Assembly (NCBI RefSeq): GCF_918697865.1
Contig: NZ_CAKKMV010000009.1
Coordinates: 124,001 to 188,000, forward strand
DNA length: 64,000 nucleotides
DNA from: Massilia sp. Bi118
Lineage (GTDB): Bacteria; Pseudomonadota; Gammaproteobacteria; Burkholderiales; Burkholderiaceae_D
Reading direction: 5' to 3'
The notes beneath the pieces are model-generated. The model ran no database searches. It was given only the letters and a program-made list of their open reading frames with translations, and had not been told where the DNA came from. The translations under genes and the position numbers were made by a program. Below, piece after piece: positions 13,120 through 23,698 of the stretch. Every line of letters begins with the position of its first letter. Position 1 is the stretch's first letter.

Positions 13120-13898
13120 TCGCGCGCTTTCTGGCCTTCATCGGCGCCTTCGTGCTGGACACGATCGCCCGCATCGGCTTCGTTACCCGTTCCTTCTTCA
13201 AGCTGCTGGGCCGGCTGCCCGGCGCGCTGAAGCGCCCGGCGCTGATCTCGGAGCAGGTCCATTTCATCGGCAATTACTCTCTGCTGATCATCGTCGTGTC
13301 CGGCCTGTTCGTCGGCATGGTGCTGGCCCTGCAGGGCTATTACACGCTGAGCCAGTTCGGCGCCGACGAAAAGCTCGGCCAGCTGGTGGCGCTGTCGCTG
13401 CTGCGCGAACTCGGACCGGTGGTTACCGCGCTGCTGTTCGCGGGCCGCGCCGGCACCTCGCTGACTGCGGAGATCGGCCTGATGAAGGCCGGCGAGCAGC
13501 TGTCGGCGATGGAAATGATGGCCGTGAACCCGATCCAGCGCGTGCTGGCGCCGCGTTTCTGGGGCGGCATGATCGCCATGCCGGTGCTGGCGACGATCTT
13601 CTCCGCCATCGGCATCATCGGCGGTTACCTGGTCGGCGTGCAGCTGATCGGCGTGGATGAGGGCGCGTTCTGGTCCCAGATGCAGGGCAATATCGACGTC
13701 CGCCGCGACATCCTGAACGGCGTGCTGAAGAGCTTCGTGTTCGGCGTGGCCGTCACCTTTACCGCACTGTTCCAGGGTTATGAAGCGCAGCCGACGCCGG
13801 AAGGCGTGTCGCGCGCGACCACTCGCACCGTGGTGATCGCCTCGCTGATGGTCCTGGCGCTCGACTTCGTCATGACCGCACTCATGTTCAATAAGTAA
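13116..13898 (+). CDS. mlaE: Phospholipid-trafficking ABC permease MlaE
   Basis: Inner-membrane permease of the Mla complex, 260 residues, in the MlaE/YrbE family. Hydrophobic segments lie at about residues 45-75, 95-110, 145-175, 195-215 and 235-258. The conserved family core LLRELGPVVTALLFAGRAGTS (about residues 92-112) with the following EIGLMKAGEQLSAMEMM helix is intact. It overlaps mlaF by 4 bp, and mlaD follows after 45 bp. Confidence 0.95.
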   Translation: MIARFLAFIGAFVLDTIARIGFVTRSFFKLLGRLPGALKRPALISEQVHFIGNYSLLIIVVSGLFVGMVLALQGYYTLSQFGADEKLGQLVALSLLRELGPVVTALLFAGRAGTSLTAEIGLMKAGEQLSAMEMMAVNPIQRVLAPRFWGGMIAMPVLATIFSAIGIIGGYLVGVQLIGVDEGAFWSQMQGNIDVRRDILNGVLKSFVFGVAVTFTALFQGYEAQPTPEGVSRATTRTVVIASLMVLALDFVMTALMFNK

Positions 13899-13943
13899 TT
13901 AGAACTTTGGCTGATTAATCGCCGCTATATATTAGGAAATCTT

Positions 13944-14417
13944 ATGCATCGCAAAACTATTGATGTCTGGGTCGGACTTTTCGTGCTGTTGGGTGCGGTA
14001 TCGCTCCTTTTCCTCGCACTTAAGGCGGGTAACATGAGCACTATTTCGTTTACCAAGACGTATGCGATTGTCGGCAAGTTCGACAACATCGGCGGTTTGA
14101 AGCCACAGTCGCCGGTCAAGAGCGCAGGCGTGGTCGTCGGCCGCGTCGGCGACATCAGTTTCGACGACAAGACCTTCGCGGCCATGGTTCGTCTCGACAT
14201 GAACCCGGCCTACAAGTTTCCGAAAGACAGCTCGCTGAAGATCCTGACCTCCGGCCTGCTGGGCGAACAGTACGTCGGCATCGAAGCCGGCGGCGACACC
14301 AACAACCTGGCTGAAGGGGACCGCATCACCCGCACACAATCGGCGGCGGTGCTGGAAGACCTGATCAACCAGTTTATCTATAGCAAAGCAGCAGATGGAA
14401 AGGACAGTGAGAAATGA
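13944..14417 (+). CDS. mlaD: Phospholipid-binding MCE-domain protein MlaD
   Basis: 157 residues: one N-terminal transmembrane helix (about residues 8-27) anchors a periplasmic MCE domain (about 40-118) that forms the hexameric lipid channel on MlaE. The family phrases YAIVGKFDNIGGLKPQSPVK and SSLKILTSGLLGEQYVGIE are present. Length is normal for MlaD. Its stop overlaps the mlaA start by 4 bp (ATGA), so the outer-membrane partner is coupled to it. Confidence 0.95.
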   Translation: MHRKTIDVWVGLFVLLGAVSLLFLALKAGNMSTISFTKTYAIVGKFDNIGGLKPQSPVKSAGVVVGRVGDISFDDKTFAAMVRLDMNPAYKFPKDSSLKILTSGLLGEQYVGIEAGGDTNNLAEGDRITRTQSAAVLEDLINQFIYSKAADGKDSEK

Positions 14418-15268
14418 GCATTCGTAAGGCACTGACGCTGGCGGCCGGCGCCGCACTGCTGAGCGGTTGCGCGACGTCCGCCAATCCGCGGGATCCGTTC
14501 GAGAAATTCAACCGCGCAATGTTCAGCTTCAACGATGCGGTCGACCGCACCGCCCTGAAGCCCGCCGCCACCGCCTACAAGAACGTCACCCCGACCTTCG
14601 TCCAGACCGGCGTGAACAATTTCTTTGGCAACCTGTCGGACCTGTGGAGTTCGGCCAACAACTTCGCCCAGCTCAAGGGCCAGGACGGCCTGAACGATTT
14701 CACCCGTTTTGCCGTGAACTCGACCCTCGGCCTGGCCGGCGTGCTCGACATCGCGACCCCGGCGGGCATGCGCAAGCACAACGAAGACCTGGGCCAGACC
14801 CTGGGTTACTGGGGTATTCCAAGCGGACCCTACTTGATGTTGCCGCTGTTGGGCCCATCTACGATCCGCGACACCGCGGCGCTGCCGGGCGACTTCTGGG
14901 GCGACGCCTGGACCCACGTGAACGACATCCCGTGGCGTAACAGCGGCATCGTGCTGCGCGCCGTCGACCAGCGCGCCAGCGTGCTGGATGCCTCGAACCT
15001 GCTCGAAGACGCGGCTCTCGACCGCTACGAATTCATTCGCGACGGTTACCTGCAGCGCCGCAGCAGCAAGGTGCTGGACACCGACAAGGCAGAGGTTCGT
15101 GCCGAAAAAGTCCAGGAAAAGCTGGACAAGGTGCAAGACAAAGTCCGGGAAAAGCTCGGCGTGAAGAAAGCGGAAACGCCGGGCGAGGAGGCCGCGCCTG
15201 CGGATGCCGCACCGACGCCGGCACCGGTTTCGTCGCCCGCCGTGTCATCCGAACCGGTACAAAAGTAG
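14414..15268 (+). CDS. mlaA: Outer-membrane lipoprotein MlaA (VacJ)
   Basis: Extracts misplaced phospholipids from the outer leaflet and hands them to MlaC. 284 residues with a lipoprotein signal peptide ending LLSGC (Cys19). The family core starts DPFEKFNRAMFSFND; later hallmarks are GLAGVLDIATPAGM, EDLGQTLGYWGIPSGPYLML, and LPLLGPSTIRD. After about residue 215 it carries a charged, coiled-coil-like and then Ala/Pro-rich tail not needed for the core fold. In E. coli mlaA is elsewhere; here it is inside the operon, as in many Burkholderiales. Confidence 0.95.
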   Translation: MSIRKALTLAAGAALLSGCATSANPRDPFEKFNRAMFSFNDAVDRTALKPAATAYKNVTPTFVQTGVNNFFGNLSDLWSSANNFAQLKGQDGLNDFTRFAVNSTLGLAGVLDIATPAGMRKHNEDLGQTLGYWGIPSGPYLMLPLLGPSTIRDTAALPGDFWGDAWTHVNDIPWRNSGIVLRAVDQRASVLDASNLLEDAALDRYEFIRDGYLQRRSSKVLDTDKAEVRAEKVQEKLDKVQDKVREKLGVKKAETPGEEAAPADAAPTPAPVSSPAVSSEPVQK

Positions 15269-15305
15269 TTAACGAGGTACAGCCTCAACCAGACAAAGGA
15301 AGCGT

Positions 15306-15956
15306 ATGAAGCCTATCGCACAACTGATCGTGACTGCCGCCGTGGCGGCCTTTTCCACCAGCGTGATCGCTGCCCCGGCTGCGGCCACCAACGAAGCGCC
15401 GGACGTGCTGGTCAAGCGCGTCAGCACCGAGGTGATCGACGCCGTCAAGTCCGACAAGGACATCCAGGCCGGCAACAGCCGCAAGATCATCGACCTGGTC
15501 AACAGCAAGATCCTGCCATATGTCGATTCCGACAAGATGACCGCGCAGGCGGCCGGCCGTTTCTGGCGCCAGGCAAGCCCGGAGCAGCAGAAGCAGCTGT
15601 CCGCGGAATTCCGCGACCTGCTGATCTACACCTACGCCGGCGCCCTCGCGCAGATCAAGAACGAGACCGTCGAGTTCAAGCCCTTCCGCGCGGATCCGGC
15701 CGACACCGAAGTCGAGGTGAAATCGCAGGTCAACCTGAGCCGCGGCGAGCCGATCACCCTGAACTACCGCCTGAGCAAGGGCGCGCAGGGCTGGAAGATC
15801 TTCGACCTGAACGTGATGGGCGCCTGGCTGGTCCAGACCTATCAGTCGACCTTCGCCTCCGAGATCGGCAAGGGCGGCATCGATGGCCTGATCAAGAAGC
15901 TGCACGACCGTAACCAGCAGCTGGCCAACAAGCCGCTGAAGTCGCCGCAGAAGTAA
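15306..15956 (+). CDS. mlaC: Periplasmic phospholipid carrier MlaC
   Basis: Soluble shuttle between MlaA and MlaD. 216 residues with a Sec signal peptide (about 1-22, ending VIAAPA). The MlaC/Ttg2D core is recognisable: PDVLVKRVSTEV, a VDSDKMTAQAAGRFWRQAS segment, QLSAEFRDLLIYTYAGAL, and WKIFDLNVMGAWLVQTYQS near residue 160. Length fits the family. It sits between mlaA and mlaB in one transcription unit. Confidence 0.95.
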   Translation: MKPIAQLIVTAAVAAFSTSVIAAPAAATNEAPDVLVKRVSTEVIDAVKSDKDIQAGNSRKIIDLVNSKILPYVDSDKMTAQAAGRFWRQASPEQQKQLSAEFRDLLIYTYAGALAQIKNETVEFKPFRADPADTEVEVKSQVNLSRGEPITLNYRLSKGAQGWKIFDLNVMGAWLVQTYQSTFASEIGKGGIDGLIKKLHDRNQQLANKPLKSPQK

Positions 15957-15958
15957 GC

Positions 15959-16237
15959 ATGGCGGAGTCCAATCCCATGTTGTCGCTGGATGCCCTGACC
16001 TTCCAGAACGCCCAGGCGGCGCTGGAGCAGGGCTGTGCGGCGCTCACCGCCGGCGAGACCGTGTTCGACCTCGGCGGCGTGCGCGCCGCCGATTCCTCGG
16101 CCCTGGCGCTGATGCTGGCATGGCAGCGCCGCGCCCAGACCCACGGGCGCAAGCTCACCTTCATCAATGTGCCGGCCAACGTCGATGCGCTGGCGCGCTT
16201 GTACGGTGTCGATGGCCTGATCGGCCAGAGCGCCTAA
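15959..16237 (+). CDS. mlaB: STAS-domain protein MlaB
   Basis: 92-residue cytoplasmic STAS protein that binds and stabilises the MlaF ATPase. The conserved ADSSALALMLAW segment (about residues 43-54) matches the STAS loop and helix, and LTFINVPANVDALARLYGVDGL closes the fold. The ATG at 15959 lies two bases past the mlaC stop. The stop codon falls inside the left arm of a large palindromic element, so that element provides the 3' end of the message. Confidence 0.9.
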   Translation: MAESNPMLSLDALTFQNAQAALEQGCAALTAGETVFDLGGVRAADSSALALMLAWQRRAQTHGRKLTFINVPANVDALARLYGVDGLIGQSA

Positions 16238-16328
16238 CAAAAACCTCCATGGCGGCGTTGCACCGTCTCGCCGTACTAGCGTACTGTCTTCGACGGTGCG
16301 CCTTGCCCTGAAGGTTTTGTTAGACGCT
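16229..16328. repeat. Large palindromic element at the end of the mla operon
   Basis: About 100 bp with nested inverted repeats: outer arms CCTAACAAAAACCT (16233-16246) and AGGTTTTGTTAGACG (16312-16326), inner arms GCACCGTC (16259-16266) and GACGGTGC (16291-16298), and a GTAC-TAGC-GTAC centre near 16272-16283. It does not resemble the REP family in this window and has no open frame. It could fold as one long RNA hairpin and act as a transcript end, or be a small non-autonomous mobile element; TTTTGTTAG is a weak U-tract. Confidence 0.65.
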
Positions 16329-16434
16329 CTACTCTCGAACGTCATGCTGGGCGCTTGCCGACCCGTCATGACGTTTTCTTCTATAATGGCTCGTTTCCCC
16401 TGCACGGTCCGCCGCCCCGGCGCGCCCCCATCGC

Positions 16435-17370
16435 ATGACAGCCATCCAGATAGACAGCGTCGAGAAAAGCTACAAGGGTTTTAAAGCCCTCAAGGGCGTC
16501 TCGCTCACCATCGAACAAGGCGAGTTCTTTGGCCTGCTCGGCCCGAACGGCGCCGGCAAGACCACTCTCATTTCCTGCATCGCGGGCCTGATCCGGCCCG
16601 ACGTCGGCAGCGTGCGCATTCACGGCCACGACGTGGTCAAGGATTTCCGTTCGGCGCGGATGGCGCTGGGCGTGGTGCCGCAGGAGCTGGTGTTCGATCC
16701 CTTCTTCACCGTGCGCGAGACCCTGCGCCTGCAGTCCGGCTACTTCGGCCTGAAGAACAACGACAAGTGGATCGACGAGGTCATGGAAAACCTCGACCTC
16801 ACCGCCAAGGCCGACGTCAACATGCGCGCCCTGTCCGGCGGCATGAAGCGGCGCGTGCTGGTGGCCCAGGCCCTGGTGCACAAGCCGCCCGTGATCGTGC
16901 TGGACGAGCCGACCGCCGGCGTCGACGTCGAACTGCGCCAGACCCTGTGGAAGTTCATCTCGCGCCTCAATCGCGAAGGCCACACCGTGGTACTGACCAC
17001 CCACTACCTCGAAGAAGCCCAGGCCATGTGCCAGCGCGTGGCCATGCTCAAGACCGGCAACGTGGTGGCGCTGGACACCATGTCGCAGCTGCTGCGCCGC
17101 GTGTCCGGCTCCTCGCTGATCGTGCACCTGAAGCAGGGTGCGCTGCCGGAAGGCCTGCGCCACCTGGTCGCGCACGACGAGCACGACGACGCCTCGAAGC
17201 CGAACGGGCAGGGCAACAAGTACACCCTGCGCGTAAACGAGTACGGCGAGGTCGAACACATCCTGGCGCGCCTGCGCGAATCCGGCGCCGTCATCGACGA
17301 AATGCAGCTGCAGCAGGCCGACCTGGAAGATATCTTTATCCAGATTATGGAAGGGGCACCGATCCGATGA
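16435..17370 (+). CDS. ABC-2 type exporter, ATP-binding protein (YadG-like)
   Basis: 311 residues. Walker A is GPNGAGKTT (residues 36-44), the signature LSGGMKRR is near residue 133, and Walker B and the D-loop are IVLDEPTAGVD near 155. The C-terminal 90 residues form the extra domain seen in DrrA/YadG-type exporters. It powers the permease encoded next, with which it overlaps by 4 bp. The E. coli pair yadG/yadH has this layout; the substrate is unknown. The position between mla and bolA-murA is the usual Burkholderiales arrangement and suggests an envelope role. Confidence 0.9.
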   Translation: MTAIQIDSVEKSYKGFKALKGVSLTIEQGEFFGLLGPNGAGKTTLISCIAGLIRPDVGSVRIHGHDVVKDFRSARMALGVVPQELVFDPFFTVRETLRLQSGYFGLKNNDKWIDEVMENLDLTAKADVNMRALSGGMKRRVLVAQALVHKPPVIVLDEPTAGVDVELRQTLWKFISRLNREGHTVVLTTHYLEEAQAMCQRVAMLKTGNVVALDTMSQLLRRVSGSSLIVHLKQGALPEGLRHLVAHDEHDDASKPNGQGNKYTLRVNEYGEVEHILARLRESGAVIDEMQLQQADLEDIFIQIMEGAPIR

Positions 17371-18134
17371 ATTTCGTCTCCGTGGGTTTCAAGACCCTGT
17401 TCTACAAAGAGATCCTGCGCTTCTGGAAGGTCGCCACCCAGACCGTGGCGGCGCCCATCGTCACCTCGATGCTCTACCTGCTGATCTTCGGTCACGTGCT
17501 CGAAGGCCGCGTGCAGATGCTCGAAGGCGTCGACTACACCGCCTTCCTGATCCCGGGCCTGGTGATGATGAGCGTGCTGCAGAACGCCTTCGCCAATTCC
17601 TCGTCCTCGCTGATCCAGTCCAAGATCACGGGCAACCTGGTCTTCATCCTGCTGCCGCCGCTGTCGCACTGGGAAATCCTGTCGGCCTACGTGACGGCGT
17701 CGATCGTGCGCGGACTGTCGGTCGGCCTGGGCGTGTTCGTCATCACCGCCTGGTTCGCGCATCTCTCCTTCACCTTCCCGCTGTGGATCATCGTGTTCGC
17801 GCTGCTGGGCGCGGCGATCCTGGGGGCGATGGGCGTGATCGCCGGTATCTGGGCCGAGAAGTTCGACCAGCTGGCCGCGTTCCAGAACTTTTTGATCATG
17901 CCTGCAACATTTTTGGCCGGTGTGTTCTATTCGATTAAGAAACTGCCCCCGTTCTGGCTGGCAGTCTCGCATTTCAACCCGTTCTTTTATATGATTGACG
18001 GGTTCCGTTACGGTTTCTTCGGCAAGTCGGACGTCTCGCCCTGGACCAGCCTGGCCATCGTCGCCGTGTTCTTCGTGGTGCTGGCAGGCGTCGCCATCAA
18101 TATGCTCCGCCGCGGCTACAAGCTGCGCCACTAA
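17367..18134 (+). CDS. ABC-2 type exporter, permease (YadH-like)
   Basis: 255 residues from the ATG at 17367, which overlaps the ATPase stop (ATGA). Six hydrophobic segments are visible, at about residues 25-45, 55-80, 105-130, 135-162, 170-190 and 225-247. The ABC-2 family phrase AAFQNFLIMPATFLAGVFYS with the following HFNPFFYMIDGFRYGFFG is clear. It pairs with the preceding ATPase to form an inner-membrane exporter. Confidence 0.9.
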   Translation: MNFVSVGFKTLFYKEILRFWKVATQTVAAPIVTSMLYLLIFGHVLEGRVQMLEGVDYTAFLIPGLVMMSVLQNAFANSSSSLIQSKITGNLVFILLPPLSHWEILSAYVTASIVRGLSVGLGVFVITAWFAHLSFTFPLWIIVFALLGAAILGAMGVIAGIWAEKFDQLAAFQNFLIMPATFLAGVFYSIKKLPPFWLAVSHFNPFFYMIDGFRYGFFGKSDVSPWTSLAIVAVFFVVLAGVAINMLRRGYKLRH

Positions 18135-18153
18135 GATTTATTCAACATTCATC

Positions 18154-18393
18154 ATGGCTACCACTCCTGAACTCATCCACGGCTACCTCAAGGCCGGCAT
18201 GGAAACCACCCACCTCGAAGTGGAAGGCGACGGCCAGCACTTCAGCGCCGTCATCGTGTCGCCTGCGTTCGCGGGAAAAAGCCGCATCCAGCGCCACCAG
18301 ATCGTCTACGCCGCCCTCGGCGACCGCATGCGCGAAGAGATCCACGCGCTGTCGATGAAGACCCTCACTCCTGAAGAATTCGCTGGTAACTAA
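18154..18393 (+). CDS. BolA family protein, IbaG-like
   Basis: 79 residues from the ATG at 18154. The class II KH-like BolA fold is indicated by [24 protein letters not shown] strands, followed by [19 protein letters not shown] with the conserved His used for Fe-S binding with a monothiol glutaredoxin, and [13 protein letters not shown] at the end. In E. coli the homologue ibaG also sits directly before murA. It is 14 bp upstream of murA here and likely co-transcribed. Confidence 0.9.
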   Translation: MATTPELIHGYLKAGMETTHLEVEGDGQHFSAVIVSPAFAGKSRIQRHQIVYAALGDRMREEIHALSMKTLTPEEFAGN

Positions 18394-18407
18394 GCAAGGA
18401 TAAGCAT

Positions 18408-19658
<1,251 letters not shown>

Positions 19659-19659
19659 C

Positions 19660-20331
19660 ATGATCAAACCTACCCAGGACAGCAATCAGCTGATCCTCGC
19701 CCTCTCGAAGGGCCGCATCTTCGAAGACACCCTGCCGCTGCTGGCCGCGGCAGGCATCGAGGTGCTGGAAAATCCGGAAACCTCGCGCAAGCTGATCCTC
19801 GCGACCAACGACCCCTTTGTTCGCGTGCTGATCGTGCGCGCCACCGACGTGCCGACCTATGTCCAGTACGGCGCCGCCGACTTTGGCGTGGCCGGCAAGG
19901 ACGTGCTGCTCGAGCATGGCGGCGAGGGCCTGTACCAGCCGGTCGATTTGCGCATCGCCTGCTGCCGCATGTCGGTGGCGGTGAACGCCGGCTTCGACTA
20001 CGAGACCGCGGTGCGCCAGGGCGCGCGCCTGCGCGTGGCGACCAAGTTCGTCGAGACCGCGCGCGAGCACTTCGCCAAGAAGGGCGTGCACGTCGACCTG
20101 ATCAAGCTGTATGGATCGATGGAGCTGGCGCCGCTGGTCGGCCTGTCGGATGCCATCGTCGACGTGGTCTCGACCGGCGGCACCCTGCGCGCCAACAACC
20201 TGGTCGAAGTCGAGAAGATCATGGAGATCTCGTCGCGCCTGGTGGTCAACCAGGCTGCGCTCAAGCTCAAGCGCGAGCGTCTGCAACCCATCATCGAGGC
20301 GTTCGATCGCGCCTCCCGGCAGCAAGGTTAA
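19660..20331 (+). CDS. hisG: ATP phosphoribosyltransferase, short form
   Basis: Joins ATP and PRPP in the first, feedback-controlled step of histidine synthesis. 223 residues: the short HisG, which lacks the C-terminal regulatory domain and needs HisZ, whose gene is not in this window. Family motifs [18 protein letters not shown], the [19 protein letters not shown] loop, and [20 protein letters not shown] (PRPP-binding) are present. Its 1-bp spacing from murA and 3-bp spacing to hisD suggest one operon. No His-rich leader peptide is seen upstream. Confidence 0.97.
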   Translation: MIKPTQDSNQLILALSKGRIFEDTLPLLAAAGIEVLENPETSRKLILATNDPFVRVLIVRATDVPTYVQYGAADFGVAGKDVLLEHGGEGLYQPVDLRIACCRMSVAVNAGFDYETAVRQGARLRVATKFVETAREHFAKKGVHVDLIKLYGSMELAPLVGLSDAIVDVVSTGGTLRANNLVEVEKIMEISSRLVVNQAALKLKRERLQPIIEAFDRASRQQG

Positions 20332-20334
20332 ATC

Positions 20335-21663
20335 ATGGAAGTACGCAAGCTCGATTCCACATCGCCCGATTTCAAGCAGCAGCTCACCAGACTGCTGGCC
20401 TTCGAAGCGGAGACCGACGACGCCATCGAGTCCGCCGTCGCGAAGATCCTCGCCGATGTCAAGGCGCGCGGTGATGCGGCCGTGCTCGAGTACACGAATA
20501 AATTCGACCGCATCCCGGGAGGCGGCGCTACCAGCATGGCCGCCTTCGACCTGTCGCAGGACGAACTGCAGGCTGCGCTGGCCTCGCTGCCGGAAGCCCA
20601 GCGCGCCGCGCTGCTGACGGCAGCAAGCCGCATCCGCGTGTTCCACGAGCGCCAGAAGCAGGAGCTGAACGGTTTTACGTACACCGAGCCTGACGGCACG
20701 GTACTCGGTCAGCGCGTGACGCCGCTGGACCGCGTCGGCATCTACGTCCCGGGTGGCAAGGCTGCCTATCCCTCGTCCGTGCTGATGAACGCGATTCCGG
20801 CCCAGGTGGCCGGCGTGAAGGACATCGTAATGGTGGTGCCGACGCCGGACGGCATCAAGAACCGCATGGTGCTTGCCGCCGCCGCGATCGCCGGCGTGAC
20901 GCGCGTGATCACCATCGGCGGCGCCCAGGCCGTTGCCGCGCTGGCCTACGGCACCGAGACGATCCCCGCGGTGGATAAAATCGTCGGCCCCGGCAACGCC
21001 TACGTGGCCGCCGCCAAGCGCAGCGTGTTCGGGACCGTCGGTATCGACATGATCGCCGGCCCGTCCGAGATCCTGGTGCTGTGCGACGGCACCACCGATC
21101 CGGACTGGGTGGCAATGGACCTGTTCTCGCAGGCCGAGCACGACGAGCTGGCCCAGGCCATCCTGCTGTGCCCCGACGCCGGCTACATCGCGCAGGTCGA
21201 AGCCAGCATTCATCAACTGCTGCCGACCATGCCCCGCAAGGACACGATCACGACTTCGCTGAGCGACCGCGGTGCCTTGATCCTCGTGCGCGACATGGAA
21301 GAGGCCTGTGCGATCGCCAACGACATCGCTGCCGAGCACCTGGAGATTTCGGCCGCCGAACCGCAGCAGTGGGCGGACCGGATCCGCCATGCAGGCGCGA
21401 TGTTCCTGGGCCGCTTCTCGTCGGAGTCGCTGGGCGATTACTGCTGCGGCCCGAACCACGTGCTGCCGACCTCGCGCACGGCGCGCTTCTCGTCGCCGCT
21501 GGGCGTCTACGATTTCCAGAAGCGCTCGTCGGTGCTGTTCGTGTCCGAAGCCGGCGCCCAGACCCTGGGCAAGGTCGCGGCCGAGCTGGCGTATGGCGAA
21601 GGCCTGCAGGCGCACGCCCGCAGTGCAGAACTGAGGATCAAGCAGGACGGCTCGGCGTCATGA
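20335..21663 (+). CDS. hisD: Histidinol dehydrogenase
   Basis: Oxidises histidinol to histidine in two NAD-dependent steps, using a zinc ion. 442 residues. Recognisable blocks: [56 protein letters not shown], the zinc/catalytic region [20 protein letters not shown], and [10 protein letters not shown]. The ending [20 protein letters not shown] is typical. Its TGA overlaps the ATG of the methyltransferase by 4 bp, so the methyltransferase is translationally coupled to it. Confidence 0.97.
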   Translation: MEVRKLDSTSPDFKQQLTRLLAFEAETDDAIESAVAKILADVKARGDAAVLEYTNKFDRIPGGGATSMAAFDLSQDELQAALASLPEAQRAALLTAASRIRVFHERQKQELNGFTYTEPDGTVLGQRVTPLDRVGIYVPGGKAAYPSSVLMNAIPAQVAGVKDIVMVVPTPDGIKNRMVLAAAAIAGVTRVITIGGAQAVAALAYGTETIPAVDKIVGPGNAYVAAAKRSVFGTVGIDMIAGPSEILVLCDGTTDPDWVAMDLFSQAEHDELAQAILLCPDAGYIAQVEASIHQLLPTMPRKDTITTSLSDRGALILVRDMEEACAIANDIAAEHLEISAAEPQQWADRIRHAGAMFLGRFSSESLGDYCCGPNHVLPTSRTARFSSPLGVYDFQKRSSVLFVSEAGAQTLGKVAAELAYGEGLQAHARSAELRIKQDGSAS

Positions 21664-22613
21664 CGGACTGGGTCGACAGGGTCTTCTGCGAGGATGCGCT
21701 GAAAGGGATGGCGCGCATCCCCGATGGCTCCATCGACCTGATCCTGACCGACCCGCCCTACAACCTCGGCAAGGACTACGGCAACGCCTCCGACCAGCAG
21801 AGCGTGGACGATTACCTGGCCTGGACCGAGCGCTGGATCGACATCGCTGTCCCTAAGCTGAAAGCCAACGGCAGCCTGTACATCTTCCTGACCTGGCGCT
21901 TCGCGCCGGAGATCTTCGTCATGCTGAAGAAGCGCATGACGATGATGAACGAGATCATCTGGGACCGCCGCGTGCCCTCGATGGGCGGCAGCACCCGCAG
22001 CTTCAGCTCGGTGCACGACACCATCGGCTTTTTTGTGAAGCGCAAGGACTATTATTTCGACCTGGACGCCGTGCGCATTCCGTACGACGCCGCGACCAAG
22101 AAAGCCCGCTCGCGCTCGATCTTCATCGGCGCCAAGTGGCTCGAGGTCGGCTACAACCCGAAGGACCTGTGGAGCGTCTCGCGCCTGCACCGCGAACATG
22201 CGGAGCGGGTCGATCATCCGACCCAGAAGCCGCTGGAGATCATCGAGCGCATGCTCAAGGCTTCCTGCCCGCCGGATGGGGTGGTGCTGGATCCCTTCAT
22301 GGGCAGCGGGACCACGGCGCTGGCGGCCAGGCGGCTGGGGCGGCGGTTTGTCGGGTTCGAGTTGAATCCGGATTATTGCGAGGTTATTCAGCAGAGGTTG
22401 GCCGAGCCGGCGGGGCCGGTGAAGAAGAAGGCTGGCAGCGCTCGCAAGAAGGACAAAGCCGTTACGGACGTTAGCGCGAGCGCCGTCGTCCCCGCGAAGG
22501 CGGGGACCCAAGTTGGACGAGCAGCCAAAACGCAAGCAAACTTGGGTTCCCGCCTTCGCGGGAACGACGAGGTTGAAGCAAACACTTTTACCACCGAAGA
22601 AAGCACACCATGA
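21660..22613 (+). CDS. DNA (N6-adenine or N4-cytosine) methyltransferase, beta class, orphan
   Basis: 317 residues. Catalytic motif [10 protein letters not shown] (residues 30-37) comes before the S-adenosylmethionine motif [15 protein letters not shown] (about 210-224), the order of beta-class enzymes such as CcrM and M.HinfI. No restriction endonuclease gene is adjacent. The ATG overlaps the hisD stop and the TGA overlaps the hisC ATG, each by 4 bp, so it is embedded in the his operon. Residues from about 275 to 304 are encoded by a REP element, so the C-terminal tail is repeat-derived; the enzyme core ends near residue 245. Recognition sequence unknown; the role could be epigenetic regulation or chromosome maintenance. 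Confidence 0.93.
   Translation: MTDWVDRVFCEDALKGMARIPDGSIDLILTDPPYNLGKDYGNASDQQSVDDYLAWTERWIDIAVPKLKANGSLYIFLTWRFAPEIFVMLKKRMTMMNEIIWDRRVPSMGGSTRSFSSVHDTIGFFVKRKDYYFDLDAVRIPYDAATKKARSRSIFIGAKWLEVGYNPKDLWSVSRLHREHAERVDHPTQKPLEIIERMLKASCPPDGVVLDPFMGSGTTALAARRLGRRFVGFELNPDYCEVIQQRLAEPAGPVKKKAGSARKKDKAVTDVSASAVVPAKAGTQVGRAAKTQANLGSRLRGNDEVEANTFTTEESTP
22484..22570 (+). repeat. REP/BIME-like palindromic element, copy 2, inside a coding region
   Basis: Left hairpin CCCCGCGAAGGCGGGG and right hairpin TTCCCGCCTTCGCGGGAA face each other around CCAAGTT ... AACTTGG. The inner segment contains GGACGAGCAG and AAACGCAAGCAAA, in the same orientation as copy 1. It lies within the reading frame of the methyltransferase, encoding [11 protein letters not shown] ... 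[10 protein letters not shown], a peptide that such repeats give when translated in this frame. It is 40 bp before hisC. Confidence 0.9.
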
Positions 22614-23698
22614 CCGACATCGACACCCTCATCGCCAACACGATCCGCGAAGACGTCCGTGCCGGCCATATCTACAACGTCCCGGACGCCAGCGGCTACA
22701 TCAAGCTGGACGCGATGGAGAACCCCTACGAACTGCCGGAACACCTGCGCCAGGAACTGGCCACACGCCTGGCCGAGGCCGTTCTGAACCGCTACCCGGT
22801 GGCCTCATACACCACGCTCAAGCAGAAGATCTGCGCCAACCTGGGCGTACCGCAAAGCTACGACGTCATCCTCGGCAACGGCTCGGACGAGATCATCTCG
22901 ATCATCGCCACCGCCACGGCGCGCCAGGACAAGAGGGCCGTACTGATGGCGCCGAGCCCGGCCTTCGTGATGTTCCAGCGTTCGGCCCAGTTTGCCGGCA
23001 TGGACTACGTGGGCGTGCCCCTGAAAGCCGACTTCTCGCTCGACCGTGCAGCCATGCTGGCGGCGATCGAAAAGCACAAGCCGGCGGTGGTGTTCCTGGC
23101 CTACCCGAACAACCCGACCGGCAACCTCTACGATGAAGCCGACATGGTCGCCATCATCGAGGCGCTGGGCGACACCGGCATCGCCGTGGTCGACGAGGCT
23201 TATCAGCCCTTCGCCCGCACCAGCTTCATGGAGCGCCTGCCGCAGTACCCGAACCTGATGGTGATGCGCACGCTGTCGAAGCTGGGCCTGGCCGGCATCC
23301 GTCTCGGCTACCTGGCGGCCGCGCCCGCCCTGCTGCAGCAGTTCGACAAGGTGCGCCCGCCCTACAATGTCAACGTGCTGACCCAGGTGGCGGCCGAGTT
23401 CGCGCTCGACCACATCGACGTGCTGAACGAGCAGGCCGCGCAGCTGAACCAGGCGCGCGGCGAACTGGCCTCGGCGCTGGCGGCCTTGCCGGGCGTGACC
23501 GTGTTCCCGTCGAGCGCGAATTTCATTACCCTGCGCGTACCGGACGCCGAGCGGACCTGCGCTAAACTGTTCGCCGAACGGGTACTGATTAAAAATTTGA
23601 GTAAAATGCATGAATTGCTGGCCAACTGCATCCGCGTGACGGTCAGCACCCCGGAAGAGAATTCCGTATTCCTGAATGCCCTGAAGGCTTCCCTGTAA
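22610..23698 (+). CDS. hisC: Histidinol-phosphate aminotransferase
   Basis: PLP enzyme that converts imidazole-acetol phosphate and glutamate to histidinol phosphate. 362 residues, class I/II aminotransferase fold. Recognisable elements: [14 protein letters not shown] near the start, [11 protein letters not shown] (cofactor phosphate region), [15 protein letters not shown] (about residue 160), [10 protein letters not shown], and [18 protein letters not shown] with the PLP lysine near residue 225. It overlaps the methyltransferase stop at one end and hisB (TAATG) at the other. Confidence 0.97.
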   Translation: MTDIDTLIANTIREDVRAGHIYNVPDASGYIKLDAMENPYELPEHLRQELATRLAEAVLNRYPVASYTTLKQKICANLGVPQSYDVILGNGSDEIISIIATATARQDKRAVLMAPSPAFVMFQRSAQFAGMDYVGVPLKADFSLDRAAMLAAIEKHKPAVVFLAYPNNPTGNLYDEADMVAIIEALGDTGIAVVDEAYQPFARTSFMERLPQYPNLMVMRTLSKLGLAGIRLGYLAAAPALLQQFDKVRPPYNVNVLTQVAAEFALDHIDVLNEQAAQLNQARGELASALAALPGVTVFPSSANFITLRVPDAERTCAKLFAERVLIKNLSKMHELLANCIRVTVSTPEENSVFLNALKASL

